In this document: positions 21,601 through 36,100 of the stretch, one piece after another
How positions within the stretch are numbered: the first letter of the stretch is position 1
How the letters are laid out: the number at the start of each line of letters is the position of its first letter
DNA from: Apostichopus japonicus
Lineage: Eukaryota; Echinodermata; Holothuroidea; Aspidochirotida; Stichopodidae
Assembly: GCF_037975245.1 (NCBI RefSeq)
Contig: NC_092566.1
Coordinates: forward strand, 16,837,001-16,901,000
Direction: 5' to 3'
DNA length: 64,000 bases
The notes under the pieces: generated by a model
Databases searched by the model: none
Seen by the model: the letters and a program-made list of their open reading frames with translations, nothing else
What the model was told of the DNA's origin: nothing
Position numbers and translations under genes: made by a program

Positions 21601-24600
21601 TATTAAAAATATATTACATTTTACGGATGGATGATCATCAAAAAGATTATGATTAAAAAATAAAACATTTGCAAAGTATCTATATACTATAATGACATCA
21701 CAGACAACACGCTGTGATCCACTTGTTGGAGTATAGTTGAAGGTTTGACCTATCAAAATAATATCGGTATAACATTCAATCAACCACATCTCCGAACTAG
21801 GACCAAGATATATAGACGATTTTTTTTTTCTTCTTTAAAATAACATGTCATTTGGAATATTCTATAGGATGAGTTTGACATTGTAGAATGTCAAACGAAT
21901 ATCTCTTTCGATTAATGATAGCATCATCAGCTTGTGACTAATTCAAATCAAATGTTTGATTTTATTTTCGTTTTATGATAATTATGATAATTAAATTATT
22001 AAACCCAAAGGACGACTGCTTGTCCACGAGTGGGGCCATTACCGTTGGGGTCTATTCAATGAATACCCGGACCCTATAGCCGATCCAGATTTTCAGCAGT
22101 CATTTTATCACTCTCCAACTACGGGCAGATTCGAGGCGACACGGTAAACTGTTTTTATTATATTATTACATTTTAATATTATATATATTTGATTTGGTTC
22201 ATATTTTTCTTTGCAACGATGGTTACATATTGAATGATGATGCAAAAAAAGATTTTGATTTTTGTTGTTGTAATTTTTGTTTTAGAAAGGGGGGTGGGGG
22301 TGGCATCTTCATTAAGTCACAAACAAACACCCGGTTTAGATCCGATTCGATCCAATCTGAATAAAAAAAAACAAAAAAAAAACCAATAGCTGAGTTTCTC
22401 GTGTACTACAACAGCCTTAATTAAAGTGTTAACAAATAGACAAGAATTATATCTTTTATATTTATTCCTTTTTTTTAAGGGGGTTGTGCAGACGAAAATT
22501 GTCGAATCTCCGGTTAAAACTTTGTTTACATTAAGAAAAAAATGCCACCAAAACAAAAGAGGGTATAAACTGAACTTCTAAAAGTGTTCAACTGACGGAG
22601 TGTTTACAATCAAATGAAATCATCAATTAGTGACTAAATTAAATTGAGTTTTAATGAAAGTATAAATTTCGCTTCGTATAAACTTTCTGGTCATTCTCTA
22701 TCAAGAGAGAAAGTTACAGCAGTGCTTTAAGGGAAACAATTTCTGACAAACTTCTTTCGACAGCTGAGCTATCAGTTCAACATGAGGTTATATTTTCCTA
22801 AATATACACCAATATCGGTACCTCAATTGGGGGGGGGGGGGTTATATTGATATAACGGGAGTGCATATAATTACTTTGTCGGCAAACGCTTTGGAAAAAA
22901 AGGTGTTATGCAAAGACCAATAAGTCAAAAGCCTATACAGCTATATTTGTTTTTGAGATTTGAATCATAAATTTATCACCAGGTTGTCATGCATGACTAT
23001 TTACTTTTAATGTTGGTTATCATAAAATTACTTGCTCTGCAAAGATTTTTATACAAGCAATCAAGTGTCAGGCGATATATATTTATAATTATATACATAG
23101 TTTTTTTATATAAATTGAAGTTGGAAGTTGTAAAATTCTTTTGATCATGTGGACTATTGCCAATTAGTTCATGAGATAAGAGGTACGTTGTTTAACTCAT
23201 TTTGATTCAATGAATAAACATTGTTTTTTTTCCTTACCATTCTTAAATATTGCCATACTTCGTTAATTTGTCCTCTTCCGTTACATTAAAATGTTTAATA
23301 AATATTGACTTTAAAGCTGTAGTTTGCTTTGTGCAGTAATTGTTTGTTTTTTGTCGATTTACCCAATATTTGTATTAATCACGTTATAATAAGTTTTAAA
23401 GTGGTTTGGCCAGGATATTCTATCTATACCTAACCATGTTCAGCACATTAAACTAGTATACATACAGTTGAATAATGTATACACCGATCATTCAATGTAA
23501 CAAAGAGATCCCATTTCATTAAAGCCACATGACTATAACATGATTTATACCGATTTCTTTATAAATTAAAGGAACTTATATTCCAACCAAATTAATGCAA
23601 ATATGAACGTTTTTGACAAACAACCGAATGCCGAATGCATTTAATAATTTCGTTTTTCTTGTGGCGAGTTTAGTGCAAGACTATAAGCGAACAGATTAAT
23701 CGTTGTATAATATGGTGCTATAACAGATCGATAGACTGAATTACATTCACGGCCCGGTTTTCATTTACGCATGCGCAGTGAACTTTCACCCTCTTTTTCT
23801 CCTCTTCTTCCTTCTTTGCCCTCCCAGGTGTTCTAGTGACTACACATCTTACAATCTTGTCTACGACGAAAAGAAATCCACATTTCGATTTTGCAATGGA
23901 AACCAAAATGTTGGGTATGAAGATGGCTGTATTAGCATACCTAGTACTTCTCAACCTAGCATCAGTGGTTCTATTATGTATGGTTACACCAGTATACCGG
24001 AGGTATATACATATATTTCTTTAAAAAAAAAGTATGTCAATTTTGCTATGATCACTATATTTCATATATTATTAAAAGTCGGTTAAATAGGGTCCAGTCG
24101 AGGGTGGGGTAGATGACGGGAGCAGGTTCAGGGGAAAAGCACGAACTTGGAGGGGCCACAGGACAATGATTTAAGTTGGGTGAACTAAAAAGTTACCTTA
24201 AAGCTTCCCAACAAAGTGCTATGTGCATTATGTCCTCCTTTAATTACATTTTTTGGAAGAAAATCATTTAAAAGAAAAAGGGACACTTTAAATTTACTAA
24301 AATGGAAAAAGAGTACTTTTTATTACTAAACAGGGGTACTTCTCATTTATGAAGAGGGGCAGTTGAGGTGGGGTTGTGGGCCGGCGGGAACACGTCCTAT
24401 GTGAACCCTTCTAAACAGCCACGTATATCTATTGCAGGTCACTCAGTTTTGTGATAACGACACATCAGATCCTAGCAACTATCACGTGACCGAAGCTCCT
24501 CATAAACACAACCGTCTCTGCGATCTCCGGAGTAACTGGGAAGTGATGAGAGAACATCCAGACTTTCAAGGTTTGCAAAAATTTGAATTATTAATTTTCA

Positions 24601-27600
24601 AAGATTGAAAAATCGCTCTTTGAAAGTACCCAGGATTCGAATGCTCCCAAAAAGAATATGCTATACAAATTGGACTCTTAAGGCCCGGTCACACTATACC
24701 GATTTTTTATCGGAATACTATCCGATTTTCCCAGAGGAATCGAAACAGCCAGTTTTTCGTGCGGGTCTTCTAGCCACAGTGATAAAGGACCTGATTTGCT
24801 ATCTGTTGAGCCATTCCGATGTGGAATAGCCCTCTCCTAACTTTTGATATTGACTCCGTTTCCTTTTATCGGATAGCTATCCGATTTCTCTTCCGATTTT
24901 TATCGTTTTCGATGTTACGTCACTTCATAATGTAGTCCGTTCCAGAACCCCTCGGATTTGGAGCAGGTATTCGAATATTCCACTGCATTCATTGCATTCA
25001 CTACCACAAACATCAATTTTCCGCCTAAAATCGGAAAAATCGGACCATATTCCGATAAAATATCGCTGTAGTGTGACCGGGCCTTAATGGAGTGAAAATG
25101 TGTCCTCTTGTTTAGACTGGATACGCTACGTTTAAAGGGGGTCACTCTTCGATAAGAGTGAAAATCACTCCTCAAAGTGCGACAATTATTGAATTCGCAC
25201 TCTTTGAAAGAATACTTAAACGTATGTTAATGAAAAAAACAAATCCCATTGTTGCATTAACAATACGGTTATACCAAAAAGTTACCATTGGGGTCCTTAC
25301 CTGTCAAACTAACCGTTCGTATTAACGCATCACATAGAAAAATAATGTTACGGGAGAGGGGGTGGGGGTGGGTGCAGTGGCGTAAGGAAGGTACTTTTGA
25401 GTGGGGGGGCGGGCTGAAGACTGATGGCCGGCCTGGGGGAGAGGTCTAAGGGATTTTTTTTGCATTTCCAGGTGGCCTCGTATGCAATTTGGTGCAATAT
25501 AGCACACTTCAACACCCACTCCATTTTGTAAATAATTTTGCATTTTCACCTGGCTTTAAAAATGCAATTTGGTGCTCCAAATGAGATTTTTTTTCTCATT
25601 TGGAAATGAAAAAGGGGTTTTCTGACTTGCGAAGCGGGGGGGGGGGGGGGGAGGCGGAATGATACTTCCGCCCCATATTTTTCACTGGGGGGGGGGCTGG
25701 CGCCCCCAGCCCCCCGGTTCCTACGCCCTTGGGTGGGTATATTCCTGTCTTTATAATGGAGGTGTTACATGCATCACGTGACGTCAAATTACTCCATATT
25801 TTGTTAACAGGAAGTGAGAGTCAACCACGTGACATCCCAGACAGCCAATTGGTCCCCGAGATTGTCGTTGCCCGAGCCAGACCTGCTCAAATGGTTCTAG
25901 TTCTAGACACGTCAGGCAGTATGAATGTAAGTTACCATACATCAATAGCGCCACCATTAATTTTCGACGAGGCAAATTTCCAGCGAGAAACATTCGATTG
26001 GTGATCCTTAATCTCACTTTATCACTATTGTAACAAACGGTGCAAGAATATGGACTCGATTTTAATTCGCGGGCGAGAATAACTGCTTTTAAGTGATCTG
26101 ATTAGGACACGTGTTGAGATTTTTCCGATTAATGACATATAGCCGCACAGTATATACGATATAATATTTAATGTATAGAGTGCACGATTTGTTTTACGTA
26201 ACGACATCGATACCGAGAGCCGACCATTTGTATAGGTACAGATGACAATTGTTGACAAAATTATTAAGAGTAAACAAAGATTTTGTAAAAAAAAAACGAA
26301 AGCATTTTTTTTGTCTCACTCGTCTTCTAGCCGCAATTGTAATATCGGCAAATGATTGTTTTAATCAATTCTATTCTTTGTGGTGCGTACAGGCAGGGAG
26401 TTGTTTCCATAACAACTCCCTGGTACAGGCATGTACCCCGCACTCCACTCTAAGATCTAGTAACATTCTTACATAGCGCCACCAATCAAACCTCTCTGAG
26501 GTCACTAGCCTCCTCATCCTTATTAGTTGTTACAGGCTATATAGCTTAGATCAGAGTGCGTACGTATAGGTGGAGACAGGTACGTGAGGTGTGTAAATTG
26601 TAAATCACCTTGGAACTGTGGTTTTCTTTTTTTCTTCAATTTTGGAATCATGGCTATACCAACAAAGAAGTTCACTTTCTTCTTCTTCTTTAATAATCGT
26701 GACAGAATTATGGCAGAATACAGAAGCAAGCCACGACAGCACAAAACTTCATAGTCACAACCTTGGTTCAGGGCACACTTCTTGGAATCGTCCATTTCTC
26801 GGACGAAGCTTTTGAGTTAAGCAACTTTACCCTTGTAGAGTCGGACAAGGTACGAAGAAATTTAGCCGGTAAAGTTCCACAATCGGCAAAGGGTAGCACC
26901 TGCATTGGTTGCGGACTGGAGAAAGCACTGGAAGTAAGTTTTATAGCAATTGATATGAAATACGATTCAACTATATTTCTACTTTTTTTGTTTGTTTGAT
27001 CCTTACAAGGTTATACCTCTCTCTGAAGTCATTATCATATCAGGAATATGGTGTAGCATACCCTGAAAGTCCCATTGAGTTATCCCTATGGAAAGCGATT
27101 CAGACTAACTTTAAGGGTAGTCTGTATAGGCCCCAAAGTATAACACGCTCTAATTGCTAGAAGTTTTCAAAAAGTACTTTCCTGGAGGTCTTTTCTCTCC
27201 AAACTGTTCTCAGACATTTTCAAAGAACACATAAGATGACTGAATGTCCCAGTGAGGAAAATTCCTCGAAGATTGTAAAAAAAAAACAGTTACAGAATTT
27301 TGACCAAAGGTGACTATATTTAAATATCTAGCATATTTGGGGCAAATACAGCACACCTTTAATTTTAAAGAGGTTAATACCTTCAGTACAAAGTATCACC
27401 CCCCCCCCCCCCACATACACACAAACTTCCCTCCCCTCCTTCTTCCTTTGAAATCTAAGGGACCCTGAACTGGTGGGGAGGGGGGTGGGGGAACACAAAT
27501 TGCTAGTAGCTATCACGTTGTTATCCATATTATACTGAATTATATCATACCTAGCCATAATAAAACAAAAACATGCAACATGATTTTCAATTTTTCCTTC

Positions 27601-30600
27601 TTATTTTGGTACGTAGATTATCGAAAGTAATAACAACAGCGCCGCTGGTGCGACCGTGTTGCTCATAACGGACGGGCAAAACACGAAATCGCCCGAGAAA
27701 CTTGAGGAAATGCAAGCATTATACCCAGAGAAGCAAGTGAAGATCAATTGCGTAGCTTTCACGAATAATGCTGATGGTATCTTGAGGAATTTATCCAGTT
27801 CAACGGGTGAGAATTTTGCTTCTCTCCTCAAAAACACCGGTGGCAAGATTATAATTTGCTATTTCTGAACAAAGTATTTGGAAGGTTCCGTATATGGATA
27901 TAGCTGGTTATGGCAGGATTTTTTAAATTTTCAAATTGTTAAACATTGATAAATTTTTAATTTTAAATTTTAAAAATTTTCAATTTTCAATTTTTCAAAT
28001 TTTAAATTTTCAAATTGTTAAACATTGATAAATTTTCAAATTGTTAAACATTGTTAAACATTGATACAAATAGCTTTTTTTAATGTAACTTTTCTAGCAA
28101 CTTTTGACTCGTTTATTTATGGTTACTCAGTATTTCTCACAATAAGATTGCAATTTACAAACTAGGATTCTATGCTAGATCTGACCAAGTAATCTGTGTC
28201 ACAATCATGAATTCAAAAACTTTAAATGTTTAAAGGATATGAGTATTGTGCTCCGTCCATAAAATGGTGGCGCCCTTCCTTAAACGTTTGGTGCTCCTTG
28301 ATCTGACCTAAAGTTCCTGGCTATGGGTCTGCTATCAGCTCGATATCAACACTGCTACAATATTAATCATATCTTCATATCTATTTTAAGTTGATGCAGG
28401 AATGTGTCGAATATGCATTACAATAATACATCAGCCATATAAATAAATATATAAATAAATTCATTTTTATTGTTGTCTTTCAACATTTGTTTATTAATTT
28501 AATTTCCAGGTGGACGTTTATTCCTGCAAACCGACGATGCAAAGTCAACAGGATTACACGATGCTTTCATTGCAACAACAATCGGATCAGGAACCAGTAA
28601 AGATCGACCAATCGAAGTATGGCATGCTAACTATATCCTACAAATTAAATATAATTTATTCCACTGATTTTAAATTGTAATCTTCACAATTAGTCGGGCT
28701 AAATGTGTCTTAGCTTCAACATTGAAACCTCCCTCTGTAAACTCATGTCTTACAAATACGTTAGAACTACAGTCTTCCCCCCCCCCCCCCCCCCCAAGAA
28801 AGTTTAACTGCACACAATCCCAACTAAAGACTTTTTTCTTTTGTTTCCTTCCCTCCTTTCAACAAAGCTATTGACGCAGTCTTTTCAGATGGACCCAGCG
28901 GAACAAAGAAGTGGGGGCGTTTTCATCGATGGAACCCTCGGGAACCGAACAACCTTTGAGTTCATGTATTTCAAGAAGAGATTGGATTCCAGTAAGATGT
29001 TAAAATGTGCCATTAGTAATTCTACTGTACAATTTTACATCTTATACTGATTATTGTATACATACGCACGCAGATCATGTGCTAATTAGTGGCTACCATC
29101 ATATTTAATCCCATTACTGTCTTTTCGCAAGGGATGGATGGAGGGGGGGGGAGGGGAGAAGTGGGTTGAAGAAGCTCATCCAAAGCAGACCCGCACCCCC
29201 CCCCCTGCCCCACGAAATGTTCGACGGAGAAGAAAAAGGATAATCTCGAAATGATTCCATATCATTTCAGTATCAATTCTTGATCGTGACGGGCGGGGGG
29301 GGGGGTGGTCGGGGAAAATTCCAATACGGGCTATTTCATAACGTTGGAACTGGAAGGGATGTGGGGGGGGGGTGGTTGAATTATAGCTTAAAACGTATTC
29401 GGCTTCAATAGAATAAACTTTACTGGCAACTGACTTATGATAGCATTTGGTACCGTGATATTATGAAAAGATCAACGCATATCAATTTTTACTTGTGGGT
29501 TTTGTTTTTAATATTTAAAGGGCTAGCTGACCTAAAATTACAACATTGAAACAATTAATTGAAATAATTAGCAAGACTTGTTTCATACTTGTTATTGCAA
29601 AGTATCCATCTCTAGACTTCGGGTACAAAATGCCCAAATTACGAGTAAAATTACGAGTACAAATCTAAGCGGTCGAGTACAGATCAAAGTAACTATGTTA
29701 TAGGTACACGTATACATTCTGCCTATGACAACTATGGTTTGTATATACATTTTTGACAGGTTTGCAAGTGATCCTCACCTCCCCGTCTGGAACTGTGTAT
29801 GATGAAAGTAGTCAGGGTTATGGGGTAGATCTCACTTTCAGTGTTTCAGCATTCAGAGTGGCTGGCATTGCAGAGGTAAGTATTTAACTACACGATTACT
29901 TTTATAATACAGATTTAGAAGTAGCTAATAGTGAAAACAATGTTTCACACGTACTTCTTCGTCATGCAAAGAATTATAAAAAAATATATTTTTTTTTATG
30001 GATTGTAATTCTCCATAATGACCCCCCCCCCACCCCTACTACCCGGCGAAATAAAAGAGAAACTTCAAAACGTATTTGGTGAAATTTCGTTACTAACTTC
30101 TTAGTACATAGTAACATCTTTCAGTGTTCATATAGCTTATGTCACGGCTTAAGTCAAGCTCGAAACACGCGATGCACGCTCCTTAAATTTATATTTGCAT
30201 GAACTTTCAACAACAAAAATGTCCATCAACATAGCCCACTTATTGAATAATCGTTTAAATGTAATATTAAACAATATCCGATAAAAGTCTTAAAGTAGAT
30301 ATATCGACAGCCCCCCAAAACAAAAAAATAAAGTGGAGAAACAGAGATATGGATATCATGCTTTACAAATGTCTTTTATAAAAGCCCGGATGGTGGTCCT
30401 ATAAGGTGACAAATCGCTTGCAAGAGGCACTAGATATCTTGGTGACCATTGTGTCGTACCCAGCTCGACATGGAGTAGAGCCTATCATTACAACAGCAGA
30501 GATGAGCGACAGCCTAACCGACGTATCCAGCCAACACCTTATAGCCTTTGCAGAGGTACGCCAGGGTTTTAGTCCGGTTGTTAACTGTAGGGTAGTAGCA

Positions 30601-33197
30601 ACCATCGAGGACCCAATCGGACAGTCAATGGAGATAGAACTACTTGACAACGGAGCAGGTAAATTATATATTTCCGCTCTCATTCGTGATGTGGTATAAG
30701 CTCCTTTCAGCCAAGCGTGTTTTTAGGTTGTTGCAAAATTGACTTATTGCTAAGGTCCCATACTAAAGAGTACTTGAGACAGTATTTCAGCAACAGCCCG
30801 CACATGGCATTGTAACCATATGTAATTAGGCGTCTTAAATTCACGTTCCTCAATAATTTTACATTCCATAACATCCACGTGGGCGTGGTGCCATTTCGGT
30901 CACTTTCAGTGTCAGTCGACATTGGTCTGCGCAACCCCCCCCCCCCCCTTCTCATATCAAACATGTGCCGGCTCCTTGATAAACCATAAAGGAACCATAA
31001 ATGACACAAAACTTATATTTATTAAATTATTGAGCAAAATAAGCTTTCACTATAGAATTAACGTGACTCAATCAGATCACTTCTATTATAACTTGTATGC
31101 TCTATCAACTGAGCCCCATTCACTCTAGACAATTTATTATGGTAATCCGTAATCAGCCGTTTCATATAGCAGGCTACACAGGAACCGTCCGTAGAGCATA
31201 TATAAGTTGATGCTTTGTATGTGCTGTATCACGTGACCTGACCGGGAGCGTTTTTTTTTCCCCAGGACGAACGTGGGTTTCAGGTTTTTCAGGAATTTAC
31301 AAATTCGTTTGAAATCAGTGTTAGGGTTTAGAAAGTGGGTTAAGGATACAGTTTCTATGGAATTGCAGGATTGTCGTTCATAATCTGGGGTCAAAACTAG
31401 GAAAAAAGATTCAGAACATGTTTTTTGAAAAAGCGTCACATGTTTGGAATCCAGGGATTTGATTGGCCGATGCCCACGTTCGTCCTGGGAAAAAAAAAAT
31501 ACGCGACCGGGGAACTGTGAATCCCGAGACACTTGTTATAGACAATTCCATCAATATTAAGTTATGACCTCCCTATTTTAACACTAGGTGCTGATATCAC
31601 GACTGGGGATGGCATTTACTCACGTTATGTCACAAAGTATGGCGGCGAAGGGTTCTATGGCATTAGAATAAGCGTTGATGACAACAACGGAACAGCTCTC
31701 ATTCTGAATCAACATGGTGCAGGGTTACCCTACTCTAGAGGCCTAGCTTACGTAGACCCGGAAGAACTGCTTGCTGGGAACCTGCCAACAGTAGGTGAGT
31801 TTAGCATGAAATGAGGTTAAGTTTATTGTTTACATGTGTGAGGGATACTTCCGGTCTATATGTGTGGTTTTTGTATTTGGTTGTTTTCTTCTTTGATGTT
31901 TACTTGTGTTCCAAGTACTCCTAAAGACGAACAAAGAATTTTTTTTTTATTATTACTATCATTTATTTGTTTTAGACGGGGAGCCTATAACTCTACCCGG
32001 TATGCCGATTGCCCCGCTTACAGGAACTCCTGCCCCTCCGTTTTCTAGGCAAACATCAGCAGGCTCAAGTAGGGTAGAATATTCCGGAGGGGATTTCCCA
32101 AGTAATTTGAACCAACCACCGTCCAAGATCAATGACCTCAGAGTGACTTCAACGTCATATTCGGATGGACATATAACGTTAGAGTTTACAGCACCTGGAA
32201 GCGATTTAGATAGCGGAACTGGTAAGCACACACATTCCATGTTCTCTTTTCATTTATGTTACTAATCAAATTGTATGCGTATTTGCATAAAATATTACGC
32301 CACATGGACACCATTTTTTTTGGGGGGGGGGGTTGGTCGAAGGGTGTGGGAGGGGCAGGGAGAATTCATTTCCGTGTAAGATCTGACATAGTAGGTTAAA
32401 TTTGTTTGCAGATTAAGGGAATTTTATTTCAAACAGATCTTTAAAGTGATTATTGAAACAACCACCGTCCAGGATCAATGACCAATGAGTGACTTTAACG
32501 GAGCAAATGTGCTCATGAATATTGATCATGTTTGAATGTTTTACTTTAAATAATAACTATCCATTCGAGGGAGTATATAGGCCTAATTTACAAAATGCCT
32601 GATATAGTCAGTTAACAATCTCTATATGAAAACGACATTGTTCTTATAACAGCTGAAAAGTACCAAATTCTCCATTCGACGTCGATAAGGAATTTACACA
32701 ACGATGGCGCTGTTGAATTGGACGAGCATGCAATCGTTGTCGGAAATTTGACAGAGCCCTCTCCCTTTGGCAAGAAAGAAAAATTAATTGTTCACTATCC
32801 CATCGACGAAGAAGATGACGCCATTACGATCAATTTTGCTATCATAGCCTTCGACGAAGTGGGAAACGAAAGTCCACTTTCTAACATTGCTACTGCTACT
32901 TTGCGTAAGTACATTCCTACAGCGTCCCCTGATGTGGATACATCAACTCACATGAAGACAACCACGGTCCCTACCGCTATAGTGGACCTCAGACCCGACC
33001 CATTACCAATTGCGGCTCTCGTTGGCGGGGTACTCGGTGCCACTTTGTTCTTCCTGTTGATTGCATTGTTCGGCTTCATGTTGCAGAAGATTATTGTAAA
33101 CAAGAAAGGAAAACCCGACAACTTCCATGAAGAAAAATCCCCTCATCATCAGAACAAGGGTTATGATAACGGCATTCATGGACATGAAACTGCTTAA
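18637..33197 (+). CDS. CLCA: Calcium-activated chloride channel regulator (CLCA) family protein, complete, 15 exons
   Basis: Exons: 18637-18828, 20668-20977, 22011-22143, 23828-24002, 24438-24570, 25811-25926, 26706-26933, 27617-27806, 28510-28616, 28868-28991, 29760-29875, 30385-30658, 31588-31794, 31976-32221, 32653-33197. All borders are GT/AG and phases agree, giving 1032 codons with one stop (1031 residues; human CLCAs are about 915-945). Signal peptide: residues 1 to about 29. N-terminal zincin domain: HEWGHYRWG at residues 173-181. VWA domain with MIDAS DTSGS at 347-351, Thr418 and Asp448. The C-terminal part holds beta-rich and fibronectin-like sequence (GSDLDSGTG, then FAIIAFDEVGNESPLSN). 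One hydrophobic segment at about 970-994 precedes a basic tail, so it is a type I membrane protein like CLCA2. Family members are secreted or surface metalloproteases that self-cleave and modulate calcium-activated chloride channels; they are not channels themselves. Introns hold several small transposons. Confidence 0.95.
19010..20360. repeat. Cluster of degenerate inverted repeats with ACTGCCCGACT core, in first CLCA intron 1
   Basis: At least three units (19018-19115, 19903-19985, 20280-20360) start with a form of CACACTGCCCGACT and end with a form of AGTCGG.CAGTGTG. Further partial copies lie between. The stretch is richer in GC and CpG than its surroundings. No coding signal. Confidence 0.6.
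24682..25083. mobile_element. TTAA-flanked MITE in CLCA intron 5
   Basis: A 402-bp element starts GGCCCGGTCACACTA and ends TAGTGTGACCGGGCC. TTAA lies directly outside both ends (24678-24681 and 25084-25087). The inverted similarity continues inward (CGATTTTTTATCGGAATA against TATTCCGATAAAATATCG, imperfect). TTAA targets are used by piggyBac and Kolobok elements; which of the two made this copy is not decided. Non-coding. Confidence 0.85.
25375..25731. mobile_element. Decayed hAT-like short element in CLCA intron 5
   Basis: The left end CAGTGGCGTAAGGAAGG and right end CCTACGCCCTTG are imperfect inverted copies. The flanks are GGTGGGTG and GGTGGGTA, 7 of 8 bases alike, but they lie in a G-rich tract, so this is weaker than the element at 4768. 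It contains internal polyG/polyC arms. It ends about 80 bp before the acceptor of CLCA exon 6. Confidence 0.6.
31241..31510. mobile_element. Inverted-repeat MITE in CLCA intron 12
   Basis: About 35-bp imperfect terminal inverted repeats: the left arm ends CCCCAGGACGAACGTGGG after a T run, and the right arm is CCCACGTTCGTCCTGGG before an A run. Outer sequence is ACCGGGAGCG on the left and ACGCGACCGG on the right. No clear target duplication was seen. Non-coding. Confidence 0.65.
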
Positions 33198-36100
33198 AAT
33201 ACGTTGAAGTAAATTCACATAAAGAATGGCAGACCAAGGGTTCAAAACTTTTTTTTTCAAAAACATTACAATATGCATTTAAAGCACATAAATGAAAAGT
33301 AATTAATGCGCACCGGTTTAATTTTCGCTAATGCGAGCGTGTCGGCGTGGGTCCCGGGACAAGCCATAGGGCACCTGTCGGAGGGAAAGAGGGGCGAAGT
33401 TTGCGGTCTTCATAATTTTCCAGAAGTTATCAGCTTTAACTCAGCATAATTTTGGAGGTAGACGTAAAAAAAGTTGTGTATCTTCCAGCTAAAGATTCAT
33501 CTTGGGCATGGCAAATTTGATTTGGGGTTGGGTTGGGGGTATCGAACATGGGGGAGGGGGTACGTTTCCTTTGTGCCTACCCCCATTGGCGACGCCACTG
33601 TATTAAAACGTCCTTGTCATGCTAATTGACATTATAATAGGTCTTAACCAAACCAGCTCTCTTGCGATCAACGTTTGCGTAAAATATATTGATCTTGAAG
33701 GTATATCCAATGATTTGAGTTGAGAAATTCGTTGCGATCTTTACAATATAAGAATCATCCCTGTAGTGGGCTTAAGTTGATTTCGTATTTCTGAATCTTG
33801 TTCACTTTAAAATTTTTGATCCAAAACAAAAATGTGCGTCATTCAGTATATGGTATAATTACAAACGTTCGGCAGACTCTCTCATTAGATATATGTTTTA
33901 AAGTAAAATTATTGTAGTATAGCCAATATCTCAAACCTCATATTCTTTTGGAGCGATAATCCGCCTTGCAGTTAAAAAAAATGTTCCAGTATACTACCTG
34001 TCACATGGCTCATGGGGAAAAGTGATTATTATTTGCAGTAATAAATTCAGAGCAAAAATATAATAATTTATATTGATCTTTGTTTTTGTGTTTTTGACGG
34101 CTTAACCTGCAGGATGGATGTCAATATATATGTTGCACGAGGGAAACCGATCGTCAGAGTTGTAACTATAAATATTGTGCTGTATGTATCGGGAAAACTT
34201 AACCGTGCCTGTTCGTGCTGCTTATCTTTTTCTTTAGTAAACACCAGTCATAACATTCGAACATTGTCCTTGAAAAAAAGGTTTATTGCAGCGGTCCGCA
34301 AACGTTTGGTCCAAAGACCCATGCATGAATGAGTCACGACCCACTAGATATTTCCTCCCCGCCCCACCCCCACATAATCGATGTTGGGAATGAACGAAAG
34401 CTAGTTAGTTTCAACACTTAATGTTTAAAAGAAATAACTTAAAACTATCTTCGTCGATATGAATAATATATCTATAGGAATGTATCTTAGTTCGATCAAT
34501 TACAGTCTTACTTTGAGGAAAAGCGTTCGCTAAAATTATTACCGACCATACGTTGCTTTAAAACAAAGCTGCAGAACGCCACTAGTTTAGAAGAGTGGCA
34601 ATGTTAGCAAATGTTACCAAATTTTGATGTAGTGGGTTTAGATTAGTTTGTATCTCGACCCAGTCTTTTTTGAAAAGTACTTTGTAAACTAGTGCAGGTT
34701 CCCTTTTAAGGAACATCCGGGTATTCAACACATAATCGCAAACGTATATTTGTTAAGCTGTTCAAGATGATTTCTTTTGACTGTTTCGGGTGATTGTTAT
34801 GGATTATCTCTTCAAATCAAAAGTCACGCGTACCACTGCCCCTCGTATTTCGTGAACCACTCCCCCCACCCCCAGATCCAAACCCCCGCCTCCACAAACC
34901 CGCCTGATACCCTGCAAACGCCACCATTAATATATTCTTTCACGGCAGCTCTTAAAGTATGAAAATAAAATGTTTTTACAACATTGAAATTCCTGGTGTC
35001 ATCTTAACACCCGGGTACTTGTATATTAGAAAGCTATATATTATGGTATACGGTATAATCGCGGTAGTAAGGGCAATGGGGCATTAATGTTAAATTGAGA
35101 GATAACGGTTATAACGTTCTCGCTGATTTTGCTCATTAGTTTAGTATTATATTCATCCATATACTATGTGACATGTGCTATAATCTTCTGTATACGTATA
35201 GTTGCCTAAATACCAATGAAATCGCCAAACTTTGTAACACTTTGTACACTTTGTACACTTTCAATGATTAACGTTTTGACAAACACATTAATGGATGATC
35301 TTATCTGAAGTACAGCTACTAATACAAACATATCGGTATGTAACACATGATTATAAGTATACCAATTGTTATGTGATACATATCAATGTTTGTATTACTA
35401 TCTATATAGTCCTATAGGATTATAGATAATGCCACTTTCCAAGCATGAATCATCACCCATTCTGATATCAAATTAGAACTAGTAATGGCGCGAAACATGT
35501 ATGTATATCTGTCTGTCCGTCCCAGATGATCCATCCATCCATCCATCCATCCATCCATCCATCCATCCATCCATCCATCCATCCATCCATCCATCCATCC
35601 ATCCATCCATCCATCCATCCATCCATCCATCCATCCATCCATCCATCCATCCATCCATCCATCCATCCATCCATCCATCCATCCATCCATCCATCCATCC
35701 ATCCATCCATCCATCCATCCATCCATCCATCCATCCATCCATCCATCCATCCATCCATCCATCCATCCATCCATCCATCCATCCATCCATCCATCCATCC
35801 ATCCATCCATCCATCCATCCATCCATCCATCCATCCATCCATCCATCCATCCATCCATCCATCCATCCATCCATCCATCCATCCATCCATCCATCCATCC
35901 ATCCATCCATCCATCCATCCATCCATCCATCCATCCATCCACCCACCCACCCATCCATCTATCTATCTATCTATAGATCTATCGATATATATATTTATAG
36001 GTGAAAAGTCAGAGGGAAGCTCAGAATCTCCAAAAATTTACAGACACACGGCGCCATATCCGTATCCCTCCTCTGTCAGTTACACCATGGAGCTATATGG

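Noticed and set aside
31083-31112. tRNA-like CTCTATCAACTGAGCC on the minus strand
   Set aside because: Looks like a tRNA D-arm but no box B partner is found within the expected distance.
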